Source of the DNA: Acidobacteriota bacterium
GTDB taxonomy: Bacteria > Acidobacteriota > Blastocatellia > Pyrinomonadales > Pyrinomonadaceae
Length of the DNA stretch: 12,492 bases
NCBI GenBank assembly: GCA_013696385.1
Contig: JACCYR010000014.1
Coordinates: 1 to 12,492 of the forward strand
Direction of reading: 5' to 3'
This document shows positions 6,398-12,492 of the stretch, one piece after another. Numbering within the stretch: position 1 is the first letter of the stretch; each line of letters starts with the position of its first letter. The notes under the pieces are model-generated. The model did no database searches. It was not told the origin of the DNA and was given only the letters and a program-made list of their open reading frames with translations. The position numbers and the translations under genes were made by a program.

Positions 6398-7918
6398 ATG
6401 AACAATGTACGCAATTTTTTAGTCGGTCTGGTCGGTTTGCTGCTTATATTACAGCTTGCCTTTGTTTCGCCCGTCGCGGCGCAAAGTTCAAAACAAGCCG
6501 AACGTCAGCGTCTGAGCCAGGTGATGGACGCGAATACGAACGTCGAAGAATTTCGACAGGAACTCCTAAACTATTTTACTGAATTGGAAGACGCCGTGCG
6601 GCTTTACGACGCAATTCCGGCGGTTCACGAAAAATATGTCAAATCAGGCTTGCGACCGCTCGATTTGCTGGCTCAAGTCAAAGCCCAAATCGCCGAAATG
6701 AGTTCGGAAGATTTAGCGAAAATGAAGCCGGTTTACGCCCGTTTTCCCGGCTGGCGCGAAGCTCCGCATGCCGCCGAATCGTTGCTCAAACCCGAACTGC
6801 GCGGAAATCTCAAAGCCAAACTCGCCGCTAAGCAGGACGGAAATCCGTCGCCCGACGCTGTCACTCCCGACGACTGCGCTCTGGCGATTGCCACCGATGT
6901 CAGCAACAGCGATATTGCGATTGCCAAAGGTTTCGAGATAGCCGGCAGAGCTACGATGAATGCGTTGCCCACCGACTTTCTAACTGTTATTCCACACTCT
7001 GTCGCGGCAGCGGCACTGGGTGTTTTAGAAGCCATTTCGCTCGGACTTGAAACCTCGAAAAACATCAAGGACGATTGCACCGCGCTCAATGCCACAGATG
7101 TCCAGGGCATAGTCAATACCGCTAAGACGGAAATCATCAACAATGACAACGGCAACACCTCGACGATTGTCAACAACGACAATACGAACAAGGACACGGT
7201 TCTCAACAGTCTGAACACAAAAACCGCGACTATCACGACGGCGATTACCAATTCGCAGAACGCCGTCATCAACAACGGCGACACTAATCTGGCGACGATT
7301 ACGACCGCGATTACCAACGCCAAAACCGACATTGTTAACAATGACAACAGCAACAAGACGACGATTGTCAATAACGACAACGCCAATACGACCACGCTCA
7401 ACACGGCGGTGACCAACGCCCGCAACACGATTGTCAACAACGACAATATCAACACAACCAACATCGTCAATAACGATAACGCCAACAAAACCGCGATTAT
7501 CAATAATGACAACACCAATACAACGACGCTTAATACGTCAATCACGAACGCCAAAACCGAGATTCTCAACAACGCCAACGCGAACACGACTGCGCTGCAG
7601 GACGCGCTGCTGCGTTCGCAAATCGAAGCGGACTTGGCGACCGAAAGCAACGGCGTAAAAGTCGCGTGGTATATGACACCAACCGCTAACGGCGGAAAAC
7701 TCGATTTGGTGAAGAGCATCGTAACGCTGACTCTGGCAAATATCCAGGCGGAAGCATCGGCAACGCGCAATCATTCTTTGATCGCGCCAACGCCGATAAA
7801 GCCGCTGGTAATTTCAAATCGGCGTATGACAATTACCGCAAAGCCTACAAAGCGGCGGCTAACTAAAAAACCGACGGGAAGGGAAACGCTTGAACTTTAT
7901 TTTCAAGCAGTTTTCTGA
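6398..7918 (+). CDS. Secreted hendecad-repeat protein of unknown function (C terminus frameshifted)
   Basis: I do not recognise this family. I chose the ATG at 6398 because AAGGA (6386-6390) precedes it by 7 nt and it begins a clear signal peptide (NFLVGLVGLLLILQLAFVS core, cleavage near VAAQ, about residue 29). An in-frame ATG at 6296 also has AAAGGA (6283-6288) but would put 34 polar residues ahead of the signal peptide. After a helical N-terminal region (about 30-235, two Cys: DDCALAIA and KDDCTAL) comes an array of 11-residue Asn/Thr-rich repeats (7109-7603), then a helical segment. Near 7750 the frame slips: as read it continues with an unconvincing basic tail to TGA 7916-7918, while the -1 frame gives GNAQSFFDRANADKAAGNFK and ends YRKAYKAAAN at TAA 7864-7866. 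The intended product is therefore probably 6398-7866, about 490 residues, exported. It is followed by a strong terminator. Confidence 0.75.
   Translation: MNNVRNFLVGLVGLLLILQLAFVSPVAAQSSKQAERQRLSQVMDANTNVEEFRQELLNYFTELEDAVRLYDAIPAVHEKYVKSGLRPLDLLAQVKAQIAEMSSEDLAKMKPVYARFPGWREAPHAAESLLKPELRGNLKAKLAAKQDGNPSPDAVTPDDCALAIATDVSNSDIAIAKGFEIAGRATMNALPTDFLTVIPHSVAAAALGVLEAISLGLETSKNIKDDCTALNATDVQGIVNTAKTEIINNDNGNTSTIVNNDNTNKDTVLNSLNTKTATITTAITNSQNAVINNGDTNLATITTAITNAKTDIVNNDNSNKTTIVNNDNANTTTLNTAVTNARNTIVNNDNINTTNIVNNDNANKTAIINNDNTNTTTLNTSITNAKTEILNNANANTTALQDALLRSQIEADLATESNGVKVAWYMTPTANGGKLDLVKSIVTLTLANIQAEASATRNHSLIAPTPIKPLVISNRRMTITAKPTKRRLTKKPTGRETLELYFQAVF
7109..7603 (+). repeat. Fifteen tandem 33-bp (11-residue) coding repeats
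   Basis: Cutting the protein every 11 residues from IVNTAKTEIIN keeps perfect register for 15 units without an insertion or deletion. Two unit types recur: NDNxNxTxIVN (for example NDNSNKTTIVN, NDNINTTNIVN, NDNANKTAIIN) and xITNAKTxIVN (for example AITNAKTDIVN, SITNAKTEILN), interleaved every two to four units. Position 9 is nearly always Ile, Val or Leu. An 11-residue period is the hendecad of right-handed coiled coils, but the high Asn/Thr content also allows another solenoid-like fold. Confidence 0.85.
7753..7866 (+). other. Displaced C-terminal coding segment of the hendecad protein (-1 frame)
   Basis: In the -1 frame after AGC ATC GGC the sequence reads SIGNAQSFFDRANADKAAGN and closes FKSAYDNYRKAYKAAAN before TAA at 7864-7866. 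This Ala-rich, TPR-like helical end is far more protein-like than the basic tail in the upstream frame. Restoring one base (for example a third G at 7750-7751, giving GCG GGA AGC ATC) joins it to LANIQAGSIGN. Confidence 0.8.
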
Positions 7919-7929
7919 AATTAATGACT

Positions 7930-7968
7930 AAGGCGGAGGCAATGACAACCTCCGCCTTTTTTGTTTTT
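7930..7968 (+). terminator. Strong rho-independent terminator
   Basis: AAGGCGGAGG (7930-7939) pairs perfectly with CCTCCGCCTT (7949-7958) over a 9-nt loop and runs into a T-rich tract (TTTTTTGTTTTT). It lies 64 nt after the corrected stop of the hendecad protein and separates it from the cysteine desulfurase gene. Confidence 0.92.
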
Positions 7969-8045
7969 CAAACAGAAAGCAAGGAACTGAATTTTTGCTT
8001 TCAATCTCACTTCCGCCATTTTCTCAATTGAGTTAAAATCAAATT

Positions 8046-9233
8046 ATGTTTCGCAGAGTTTATTTAGACAATTCGGCAACCACGCCAATAGACCGTGAAG
8101 TCATTGATGCGATGCTTCCCTTTTTAACCGAAAAGTTCGGTAATGCTTCGAGCATTCATTTTTTCGGACAGGAAGCACGCGGCGCGGTTGATAAAGCGCG
8201 GCATCAAGTCGCGGAAATTATCAACGCGCGTCCGAATGAAATCGTTTTTACTTCGGGCGGCACGGAAGCGAATAATCTGGCGATTCGCGGACTTGTCGAA
8301 GCAAACGAAAAATACGGTAAACACATTATAACTTCACAAATCGAACATTCGGCGGTCAAAGAAGTTTGTCAGGACATGGAAAAACGCGGGCTTGAAGTTA
8401 CATATTTGCCGGTTTATGAAGATGGCATCGTTAAAACTGAAGATGTCAAAGCGGCGATTCGTGAAGATACGATTTTAATTTCCGTGATGACGGCGAATAA
8501 TGAAATCGGGACGATTCAACCGGTTGAGGAAATCGGGAAATTTGTTCGCAGATTGCGTGAACAAGGCAAAAAAATTTGGTTTCATACGGACGCGGTGCAA
8601 GCCCTAGGCAAAATTCCGGTTGATGTCGAAGAAATTGGCTGCGATTTACTTTCTATTTCGGGACATAAACTTTACGCGCCGAAAGGCATTGGCGCGTTAT
8701 ATGTGCGGCGCGGCGTGCGGCTTCACGCGCAAAACATCGGCGGTCATCAGGAACGCGAACGGCGCGGCGGGACGGAATCAGTTCCGCACATCGTCGCTTT
8801 CGGCAAGGCTTGTGAATTAGCAAAAATAAATCTAGCGGAAACGGCAAGTAATTTGAAGAATCTGCGCGATAAATTTGAAAACAATGTGGCAGAAAGAATT
8901 TCCGACATTGAACCGAACGGCAATCGTGAAAATCGTCTGCCGAATATATCTAACATTTCTTTTCGCTCCGTCGAAGGCGAAGGCTTACTTATAAACTTAG
9001 ATTTACAAGGCGTGGCGGTTTCGACCGGTTCGGCGTGTTCGTCGGGAAGTCTTGAGCCTTCGCCGGTGATTCGCGCGCTCGGCAGAAATGATGAACTCGC
9101 CCGCGGCGCGATTCGCTTTAGTTTTGGTAAAGATAATACGGAAGATGATGTTGAATATGTTTTGGAAGTTCTGCCGAAAGCAGTGGAAAATCTGCGCCGT
9201 CTTTCGCCGAATTTTCAAGCAGCAAAAAAATAG
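8046..9233 (+). CDS. Cysteine desulfurase, IscS/NifS type
   Basis: A 395-residue PLP-dependent class V aminotransferase-fold enzyme that removes sulfur from L-cysteine, leaving alanine and an enzyme persulfide for Fe-S cluster or thio-cofactor assembly in the cytoplasm. Visible: N-terminal YLDNSATTP, FTSGGTEANN, His101 in IEHSA that stacks on PLP, HTDAVQ (His180, Asp182, Gln185), the Schiff-base lysine K208 in SGHKLYAPKG, RGGTE, and the persulfide Cys331 in TGSACSSG. The catalytic-Cys loop is of group I (IscS/NifS) rather than SufS. Length is close to IscS (about 404). No scaffold (iscU), iscR or tRNA thiolase gene adjoins it, so the sulfur acceptor is unknown. The ribosome-binding site is weak. 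It starts 78 nt after a terminator, so it has its own promoter. Confidence 0.95.
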   Translation: MFRRVYLDNSATTPIDREVIDAMLPFLTEKFGNASSIHFFGQEARGAVDKARHQVAEIINARPNEIVFTSGGTEANNLAIRGLVEANEKYGKHIITSQIEHSAVKEVCQDMEKRGLEVTYLPVYEDGIVKTEDVKAAIREDTILISVMTANNEIGTIQPVEEIGKFVRRLREQGKKIWFHTDAVQALGKIPVDVEEIGCDLLSISGHKLYAPKGIGALYVRRGVRLHAQNIGGHQERERRGGTESVPHIVAFGKACELAKINLAETASNLKNLRDKFENNVAERISDIEPNGNRENRLPNISNISFRSVEGEGLLINLDLQGVAVSTGSACSSGSLEPSPVIRALGRNDELARGAIRFSFGKDNTEDDVEYVLEVLPKAVENLRRLSPNFQAAKK

Positions 9234-9389
9234 CCGCTAAAGGCATCCAAATCGAAACAACTGCTTTATCAAAAAACGAATTAGTTGCTGGAAGCCGGAG
9301 ATGGATTTGAAACAATTAAATGCCACACGCCAAAAGCAGAAAGTATTTATTTCAGCTGACAGCGTAATCTTCAATCCAACTTCCCCACT

Positions 9390-9417
9390 TTGTCTGACAT
9401 CAAACGCACACTATACT
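9390..9417 (+). promoter_or_regulatory. Possible sigma70-like promoter of the prolyl oligopeptidase gene
   Basis: TATACT (9412-9417, 5 of 6 to TATAAT) lies 16 nt after TTGTCT (9390-9395, 4 of 6 to TTGACA), about 35 nt before the ATG at 9453. The remainder of the gap 9234-9389 shows nothing recognisable. Confidence 0.35.
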
Positions 9418-9452
9418 AATATAAAAATTATAAAAATTTTGATGAGGAAATT

Positions 9453-11573
9453 ATGCGTGAAATAATGTTTAAGGCAGGCTTTGTTTTTTTGATTTCTATG
9501 TTTTTTGCTGTCAATGCTTTTACTCAAACTAAAATTGAGTATCCGAAAACCAAAAGTGTTGACCAGACGGACGATTATCACGGAACGCGCGTTGCCGACC
9601 CGTATCGCTGGCTCGAAGACGACAATTCCGCCGAAACAAAGGCTTGGGTCGAATCTCAAAATAAAGTTACATTTGGCTATTTAAACCGGATTCCCGAACG
9701 CGAACAATTAAAGAAGCGTTTGACCGAACTTTGGAACTACGAAAAGTATTCCGCGCCGTTTAAGGAAGGCAGGCATTATTTTTATTACAAAAACGACGGT
9801 CTGCAAAATCAATCGGTTTTGTATGTCGCCGATTCGGTCAGTGATAAAGGGCGCGTTCTACTCGACCCGAACAAACTGTCAACCGATGGAACAGTTGCGC
9901 TATCGGGCTTGGCGATTTCCGATGACGGCAAATTGATGGCTTACGGTTTGGCGGCTGCCGGTTCGGATTGGCAGGAATGGCATTTCCGCGATGTCGAAAC
10001 GGGAAAAGATTTGCCCGATGTTTTGCAGGATATTAAATTTTCCGGCGCATCTTGGACAAAAGACGGCAAAGGCATTTTTTATTCGCGCTTTCCGCGCACC
10101 GACGAAAGAGCAAAACTCTCGGCAATTAACTATTTTCAAAAACTTTATTATCACGTTCTCGGCACGCCGCAATCGGAAGACGCGCTTATTTATGAACGTC
10201 CCGACGACAAGGAAATGGGCGTTGGCGGCGACGTAACCGAAGATGGTAAGTGGTTGGTTGTTTATGTTACGAAAGGCACTGCGCCGATGAATATGATTTT
10301 CGTCAAGGATTTATCAAAAGCCGATTCAAAAATTATACCTGTCGTTGACCGGCTCGAAGCCGATTACAGCGACATCGGCAACGACGGCTCGAAGTTTTAT
10401 TTTCGCACGGACAAAGACGCGCCGCGCGGTCGCATCGTGATGGTTGACATTCTCGACAAAAATTTGACGTGGAAAGAAATTGTGCCGCAAGCCAAAGAAA
10501 CACTGCAAGGCGCGAATTTTATCAACAATCAATTTGTTGGCAGTTACCTGAAAGACGCTTACACGCAGTTTCGCATTTACGACATAAACGGCAAACTTGT
10601 CCGCAATGTCGAACTTCCCGGCATCGGCACGGCGGGCGGTTTTGGCGGCAAACGCTACGAGACCGAAACCTTTTATACCTATTCGAGTTTTAACACGCCG
10701 CCGACAATTTACCGTTACGATATGAAAACCGGCGAATCGGAAGTCTTCCGCAAATCAGACGTAAAATTTGACCCAAATAATTACGAGGTCAAACAAGTTT
10801 TTTATGCAAGCAAGGACGACACGAAAATTCCGATGTTTATCGTCCACAAAAAAGGTTTGAAACTTGACGGAAACAATCCGACACTGCTTTACGCATACGG
10901 CGGTTTCAACATTTCGCTGACACCCGGATTTTCCGTTTCGCGCCTCGTCTGGATGGAAAACGGCGGAGTCTACGCCGTGCCGAATCTACGCGGCGGCGGC
11001 GAATATGGCGAAGAATGGCACAAAGCGGGAACAAAATTAAACAAGCAAAATGTCTTTGACGATTTTATCAGTGCGGCTGAATATCTGATTAAAAATAAAT
11101 ACACGCGCCCCGAAAAACTGGCGATTTCCGGCGGTTCAAACGGCGGTTTGCTGATCGGCGCGGTTCTCAACCAACGACCTGATTTATTCGGCGCGGCACT
11201 TCCCGCAGTCGGCGTTATGGATATGCTGCGTTTCCAGAAATTCACCATCGGACGCGCCTGGACTTCCGATTATGGCTCAAGCGACAACCCGAAAGAATTT
11301 GCGGCGATTTACAAATATTCGCCCTTGCACAACATCAAAAAAGGCACGAAATATCCGGCTGTATTAGTAACAACCGCCGACCACGATGATAGAGTTGTCC
11401 CGGCGCACAGTTTCAAATACGCGGCGACTTTGCAGGAAGCGCAAGGTGGTGATGCGCCGGTTCTAATTCGCATCGAAACCAAAGCCGGACACGGCGCAGG
11501 CAAACCGACGGCGAAAGTCATTGAAGAACAAGCTGACATTTATGGTTTTTTGATGAAGAATCTTGGAATGTAA
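9453..11573 (+). CDS. Prolyl oligopeptidase (peptidase family S9A), exported
   Basis: A 706-residue serine peptidase that cleaves short peptides after proline. Length is nearly that of mammalian prolyl oligopeptidase (710). GAGGA precedes the ATG by 6 nt. A signal peptide (MREIMFKAGFVFLISMFFAV, cleavage near FTQT) implies a periplasmic or outer location. The N-terminal helical segment begins YPKTKSVDQTDDYHGTRVADPYRWLE-like, in pieces DPYRWLED, then a seven-bladed propeller (about 80-430), then the alpha/beta-hydrolase domain. Catalytic residues: Ser562 in SGGSNGGLL, Asp in ADHDDRVVP (645/646), His680 in AGHGAGKP. The oxyanion-region motif YAYGGF and the NLRGGGEYGEEWH segment are present. It appears intact and monocistronic. 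It probably takes part in peptide scavenging. Confidence 0.95.
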   Translation: MREIMFKAGFVFLISMFFAVNAFTQTKIEYPKTKSVDQTDDYHGTRVADPYRWLEDDNSAETKAWVESQNKVTFGYLNRIPEREQLKKRLTELWNYEKYSAPFKEGRHYFYYKNDGLQNQSVLYVADSVSDKGRVLLDPNKLSTDGTVALSGLAISDDGKLMAYGLAAAGSDWQEWHFRDVETGKDLPDVLQDIKFSGASWTKDGKGIFYSRFPRTDERAKLSAINYFQKLYYHVLGTPQSEDALIYERPDDKEMGVGGDVTEDGKWLVVYVTKGTAPMNMIFVKDLSKADSKIIPVVDRLEADYSDIGNDGSKFYFRTDKDAPRGRIVMVDILDKNLTWKEIVPQAKETLQGANFINNQFVGSYLKDAYTQFRIYDINGKLVRNVELPGIGTAGGFGGKRYETETFYTYSSFNTPPTIYRYDMKTGESEVFRKSDVKFDPNNYEVKQVFYASKDDTKIPMFIVHKKGLKLDGNNPTLLYAYGGFNISLTPGFSVSRLVWMENGGVYAVPNLRGGGEYGEEWHKAGTKLNKQNVFDDFISAAEYLIKNKYTRPEKLAISGGSNGGLLIGAVLNQRPDLFGAALPAVGVMDMLRFQKFTIGRAWTSDYGSSDNPKEFAAIYKYSPLHNIKKGTKYPAVLVTTADHDDRVVPAHSFKYAATLQEAQGGDAPVLIRIETKAGHGAGKPTAKVIEEQADIYGFLMKNLGM

Positions 11574-11676
11574 TCCACCAGTGCTTTGTAATATTGGTCA
11601 AGGCACATTGATAAAGAACGCTGAAAAATCTTTTTTGTTTAAACTAAACAATATTTTATTTATAGGAGAATTAGAA

Positions 11677-12039
11677 ATGGAAAATTCACCGAGATTCGAC
11701 CAACGTCCGTGGGGAAGTTTCACGGTTTTGGATGAAGGCGAAGGATTTAAGGTCAAAAGAATCGAAGTTTTAACCAACAAACGTTTGAGTTATCAGAAAC
11801 ATGCCCGCCGTTCTGAACATTGGTTCGTCGTGCGCGGCACGGCTAAAGTAACGTTAGACGGAAAAGAATTTCTGGTAAAAAACGGCGAAGCGATTGATAT
11901 TGCCGTCGGCACGGCGCATCGCGTTGAAAATCCGGATGCCGAAGAATTACTCGTTTTTATCGAAACGCAAACCGGCGATTATTTTGGCGAAGACGATATT
12001 GTCAGGCTGGAAGATGATTTTGGAAGAATTAATTCGTAA
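11677..12039 (+). CDS. Stand-alone cupin, mannose-6-phosphate isomerase type II-like
   Basis: A 120-residue single cupin resembling the C-terminal domain of bifunctional mannose-1-phosphate guanylyltransferase/mannose-6-phosphate isomerase (ManC/AlgA type). It starts RPWGSFTVLDEG and has the metal-site motif QKHARRSEHWFVV, a Gly-containing turn, a second histidine in GTAHRVENP, and ends with the family's TGDYFGEDDIVRLEDDFGR. I chose the ATG at 11677 because AGGAGA (11664-11669) precedes it by 7 nt; the longer frame upstream overlaps the peptidase gene and looks non-coding. Isomerisation of fructose-6-phosphate and mannose-6-phosphate is the family activity, but a lone domain may instead bind another sugar phosphate. 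The nucleotidyltransferase domain is absent. Confidence 0.88.
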   Translation: MENSPRFDQRPWGSFTVLDEGEGFKVKRIEVLTNKRLSYQKHARRSEHWFVVRGTAKVTLDGKEFLVKNGEAIDIAVGTAHRVENPDAEELLVFIETQTGDYFGEDDIVRLEDDFGRINS

Positions 12040-12068
12040 TCCGCTAATACGAATTACGAATTAATTCT
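12025..12068. repeat. Perfect 16-bp inverted repeat between convergent genes
   Basis: AGAATTAATTCGTAAT (12025-12040) and its exact complement (12053-12068) surround a 12-nt loop. The arms include the last codons and stop of the cupin gene and the last codons of the phosphatase gene. On either strand the RNA can form a 16-bp AT-rich hairpin. No T tract follows, so it may be a bidirectional terminator of poor consensus or a 3'-end stabiliser. Confidence 0.7.
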
Positions 12069-12492
12069 ACTGCGTCAAGCAGATTTTTGGCAATTAAATC
12101 AGGCTTTTTTTGTAATTTCGCAACGTCCTTTCGCCCGTAACCCGTTAAAACCAACGCGGTTTTTGTTCCCGCGTTAAAACCTGTTTCGACATCAATTGCC
12201 TTGTCGCCAATCATCCAACTATTTTCCAAATCAATCGTAAAATCCGCACACGCCTTTTCAATCATTGCTAAACTTGGCTTGCGGCAATCGCATTTTTCCT
12301 CCGGTAAATGCGGACAAAAATAAAATGCGTCAATTTTGTTTCGAAGACGGTATTGAATTTCCGCGTGAATTTCGTGCATCGCCTTTTCTTCAAAAATCTT
12401 GCGTCCGATACCCGATTGATTTGTCAAAACGATAATTAAAAACCCGCTCTTCTTTAGCAAATCAATCGCTTGCATTGTAAAAGAAAAAAAGC
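12044..12492 (-). CDS. gmhB: HAD phosphatase, GmhB/HisB-N type (5' end off window)
   Basis: Predicted D-glycero-D-manno-heptose 1,7-bisphosphate 7-phosphatase (ADP-heptose synthesis for LPS) or the related histidinol-phosphatase. The frame stays open to the right edge as FFSFTMQAIDLLKKSG, which fits the family just before its second motif, so the ATG at 12475 is internal and the catalytic DxDGT motif lies beyond the window. Visible: VLTNQSGIGR (motif II), the zinc-binding loop CPHLPEEKCDCRKP, and the GDKAIDVETGFNAG motif with the late Asp. The spacing of Cys and His residues in the zinc loop supports GmhB or HisB-N. It ends 4 nt from the convergent cupin gene. Confidence 0.88.
   Translation of the reverse strand, partial: FFSFTMQAIDLLKKSGFLIIVLTNQSGIGRKIFEEKAMHEIHAEIQYRLRNKIDAFYFCPHLPEEKCDCRKPSLAMIEKACADFTIDLENSWMIGDKAIDVETGFNAGTKTALVLTGYGRKDVAKLQKKPDLIAKNLLDAVELIRNSY

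Noticed and set aside
7109..7603. Regular short repeats that might suggest a CRISPR array
   Set aside because: The period is 33 bp with no constant repeat/variable spacer structure, and the repeats are codons of a long protein in one frame.
6733..7770. Open frame (345 codons) on the minus strand with many hydrophobic residues, superficially a membrane protein
   Set aside because: The Leu/Val/Ser pattern is the reverse complement of the Asn/Thr/Ile hendecad codons and repeats with the same 33-bp period; it is a shadow.
9234..9389. Small open frames after the cysteine desulfurase gene
   Set aside because: They are short, lack ribosome-binding sites and have no recognisable protein sequence.
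11563..11676. Longer start for the cupin gene, overlapping the peptidase 3' end
   Set aside because: The extra 38 residues have no cupin similarity, overlap the peptidase gene, and a good Shine-Dalgarno sequence sits before the ATG at 11677.

Overview
This looks like a piece of chromosome from a Gram-negative, environmental bacterium, most likely an Acidobacteriota member of the Blastocatellia/Pyrinomonadaceae type. The reasons are moderate GC, an outer-membrane efflux protein, TolB/PD40-type propeller repeats, a thrombospondin type 3 (TSP3) plus Ig-like secreted protein, a NarL-type two-component system and a secreted S9 prolyl oligopeptidase. The assignment rests on style only; no marker gene is present. 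The right end is ordinary housekeeping DNA and the left half is a decaying accessory region.

Left part (1-4305). The window opens inside a TolC-like outer-membrane efflux gene (+) that is broken by a one-base frameshift near 338-341. Facing it is the 3' part of a PD40 propeller gene (-). An IS630-family insertion sequence (2190-3324, TA duplications at 2188-2189 and 3325-3326, transposase in two frames joined at an A AAA AAC motif) follows. On its other side is the 3' part of a histidine kinase gene (+). Both neighbours have lost their 5' ends at the IS and point away from it, so this is not a simple insertion into one gene but a rearrangement (or assembly) junction. The kinase remnant overlaps, by TAATG, a NarL-type response regulator whose receiver and DNA-binding domains are now separated by an in-frame TAA. 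The whole two-component system therefore looks inactivated.

Middle part (4306-7968). A palindromic repeat precedes a single-domain CheY-like response regulator. Next comes a secreted TSP3/Ig-like protein in which one PD40 propeller blade sits inside the first TSP3 repeat. Downstream is a 33-bp piece that nearly duplicates the 3' end of the CheY-like gene, with its core differences at synonymous positions: a remnant of a second receiver gene. Then comes a secreted protein of unknown function with about 15 perfectly phased 11-residue Asn/Thr-rich repeats; its last ~38 residues are displaced by another one-base frameshift. A strong intrinsic terminator closes this block.

Right part (8046-12492). 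Cysteine desulfurase (IscS/NifS type), a signal-peptide-bearing prolyl oligopeptidase, a stand-alone cupin like the C-terminal domain of mannose-1-phosphate guanylyltransferase/mannose-6-phosphate isomerase, and, convergent with it, the 3' part of a GmhB/HisB-type phosphatase running off the right edge. The last two genes suggest sugar-nucleotide or LPS precursor metabolism.

The three one-base frame breaks all have the same sign (one base missing) and all lie in homopolymers, so sequencing error must be considered for each. No CRISPR array, tRNA, rRNA or convincing new multi-gene system was found; the most unusual items are the hendecad-repeat protein, the blade-in-TSP3 chimera and the IS junction.
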